Assembly (NCBI GenBank): GCA_030613345.1
Contig: JAUWMD010000175.1
Coordinates: 1-5,724 of the forward strand
Reading direction: 5' to 3'
Source of the DNA: Candidatus Krumholzibacteriota bacterium
GTDB taxonomy: Bacteria; Krumholzibacteriota; Krumholzibacteriia; Krumholzibacteriales; Krumholzibacteriaceae
DNA: 5,724 bases
Under the pieces are notes generated by a model. The model was not told where the DNA came from and did not search any database. It was given only the letters and a program-made list of their open reading frames with translations. This document shows, one piece after another, positions 5,384 to 5,724 of this stretch (the first letter of the stretch is position 1; every line of letters begins with the position of its first letter). The translations under genes and the position numbers were made by a program.

Positions 5384-5724
5384 ATGCGTCGAGGGAGCAT
5401 AATAATACCGACAATCCTGTTACTGTCCTTACCGTTTTACTCTGTCGGTTGCGGGGAAGAGGAGATCGAAAGCCGCTGGCGCGACCGTGAGATAAAGATC
5501 GACGGCGACGCATCGGAGTGGAGGGGAACGGAACAGTACAGCGACGATGACAAGGGGGTCAGATTCGCTGTGTTCAACGATGGGGAATATCTCTACATGT
5601 GTTTTACGACCTGGAACACGAGGACCCAGCAGCAGATTCTCGTCCGCGGGCTTACCGTATGGTTCGACGCGGAAGGTGGCGATGACAGGGAGTACGGGAT
5701 AGATTTCCCGATGACAAAGGGTCC
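5384..5724 (+). CDS. Putative lipoprotein with CBM9/DOMON-like domain, 3' end outside the window
   Basis: The frame stays open from 5384 to the right edge, giving 113 residues so far. The N-terminus is MRRG followed by a hydrophobic segment (residues 6-21) and a lipobox-like SVGC, making C23 the likely lipidated residue; the -3 Ser is atypical, so plain secretion is possible. After a charged linker comes IKIDGDASEWRG (38-48), typical of the start of CBM9-like or DOMON-type beta-sandwich domains. It continues with VRFAVFNDGEYLYMCF (59-74) and LTVWFDAEGGDDREYGIDFP (90-109), which fit the following strands of that fold. Such domains bind sugars or heme in known relatives; the ligand here is unknown. 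The gene follows the BACON lipoprotein gene by 112 bases in the same direction, with a hairpin between them. Whether they share a transcript is open, as I found no convincing promoter in the gap. Confidence 0.8.
   Translation, partial: MRRGSIIIPTILLLSLPFYSVGCGEEEIESRWRDREIKIDGDASEWRGTEQYSDDDKGVRFAVFNDGEYLYMCFTTWNTRTQQQILVRGLTVWFDAEGGDDREYGIDFPMTKG

Noticed and set aside
1..5724. Search for a defence system, CRISPR array, insertion sequence, tRNA or att site
   Set aside because: I saw no direct-repeat/spacer pattern, transposase, terminal inverted repeats or tRNA-like fold; the DprA here matches the ordinary chromosomal type.

Overview
The window looks like an ordinary chromosomal stretch from a Gram-negative bacterium. 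The coding DNA is GC-rich. It carries a lipid A-type late acyltransferase, two exported lipoproteins and near-consensus sigma-70-type promoters. The mix of DprA, a DUF362/ferredoxin protein, DUF3467, BACON-type repeats and CBM9-like lipoproteins fits an environmental, non-proteobacterial lineage (for example FCB-group or Krumholzibacteria/Eisenbacteria-like phyla). That placement is inference from gene content only. I see no mobile element, CRISPR array, tRNA or rRNA.

Layout. (1) From the left edge to 2996 three genes run rightwards in a tight, probably co-transcribed row: the 3' part of dprA (DNA uptake/recombination mediator), a DUF362 protein with a C-terminal two-cluster ferredoxin domain, and a LpxL/HtrB-family lysophospholipid acyltransferase. 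The gaps are only about 23 and 22 bases. (2) Converging on them, with a 5-base gap, is a small leftward DUF3467 gene (3002-3322). (3) An AT-rich region of about 200 bases (3323-3534) separates this gene from a divergent lipoprotein gene. It holds two back-to-back promoters: TTGCCG-18-TATAAT leftward and a near-consensus TTGACA-17-TAGAAT with extended -10 rightward. (4) 3535-5271 encodes a 578-residue, cysteine-rich putative lipoprotein with an N-terminal BACON-like domain and three tandem domains of about 120 residues. (5) A perfect 10-bp inverted repeat follows its stop codon. Then a second putative lipoprotein with a CBM9/DOMON-like start opens at 5384 and runs off the right edge.

How the genes may work together. 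The left block mixes DNA processing, an uncharacterised iron-sulfur protein and outer-membrane lipid biosynthesis, so it is more likely a housekeeping transcription unit than a pathway. The right block is devoted to the cell envelope: two consecutive lipoproteins with extracellular-type beta-sandwich domains. The most unusual item is the triple-repeat lipoprotein, whose repeats keep the same cysteine register and carry a DxDxDG-type, possibly calcium-binding loop. I see no convincing evidence for a complete new multi-gene system in this window.
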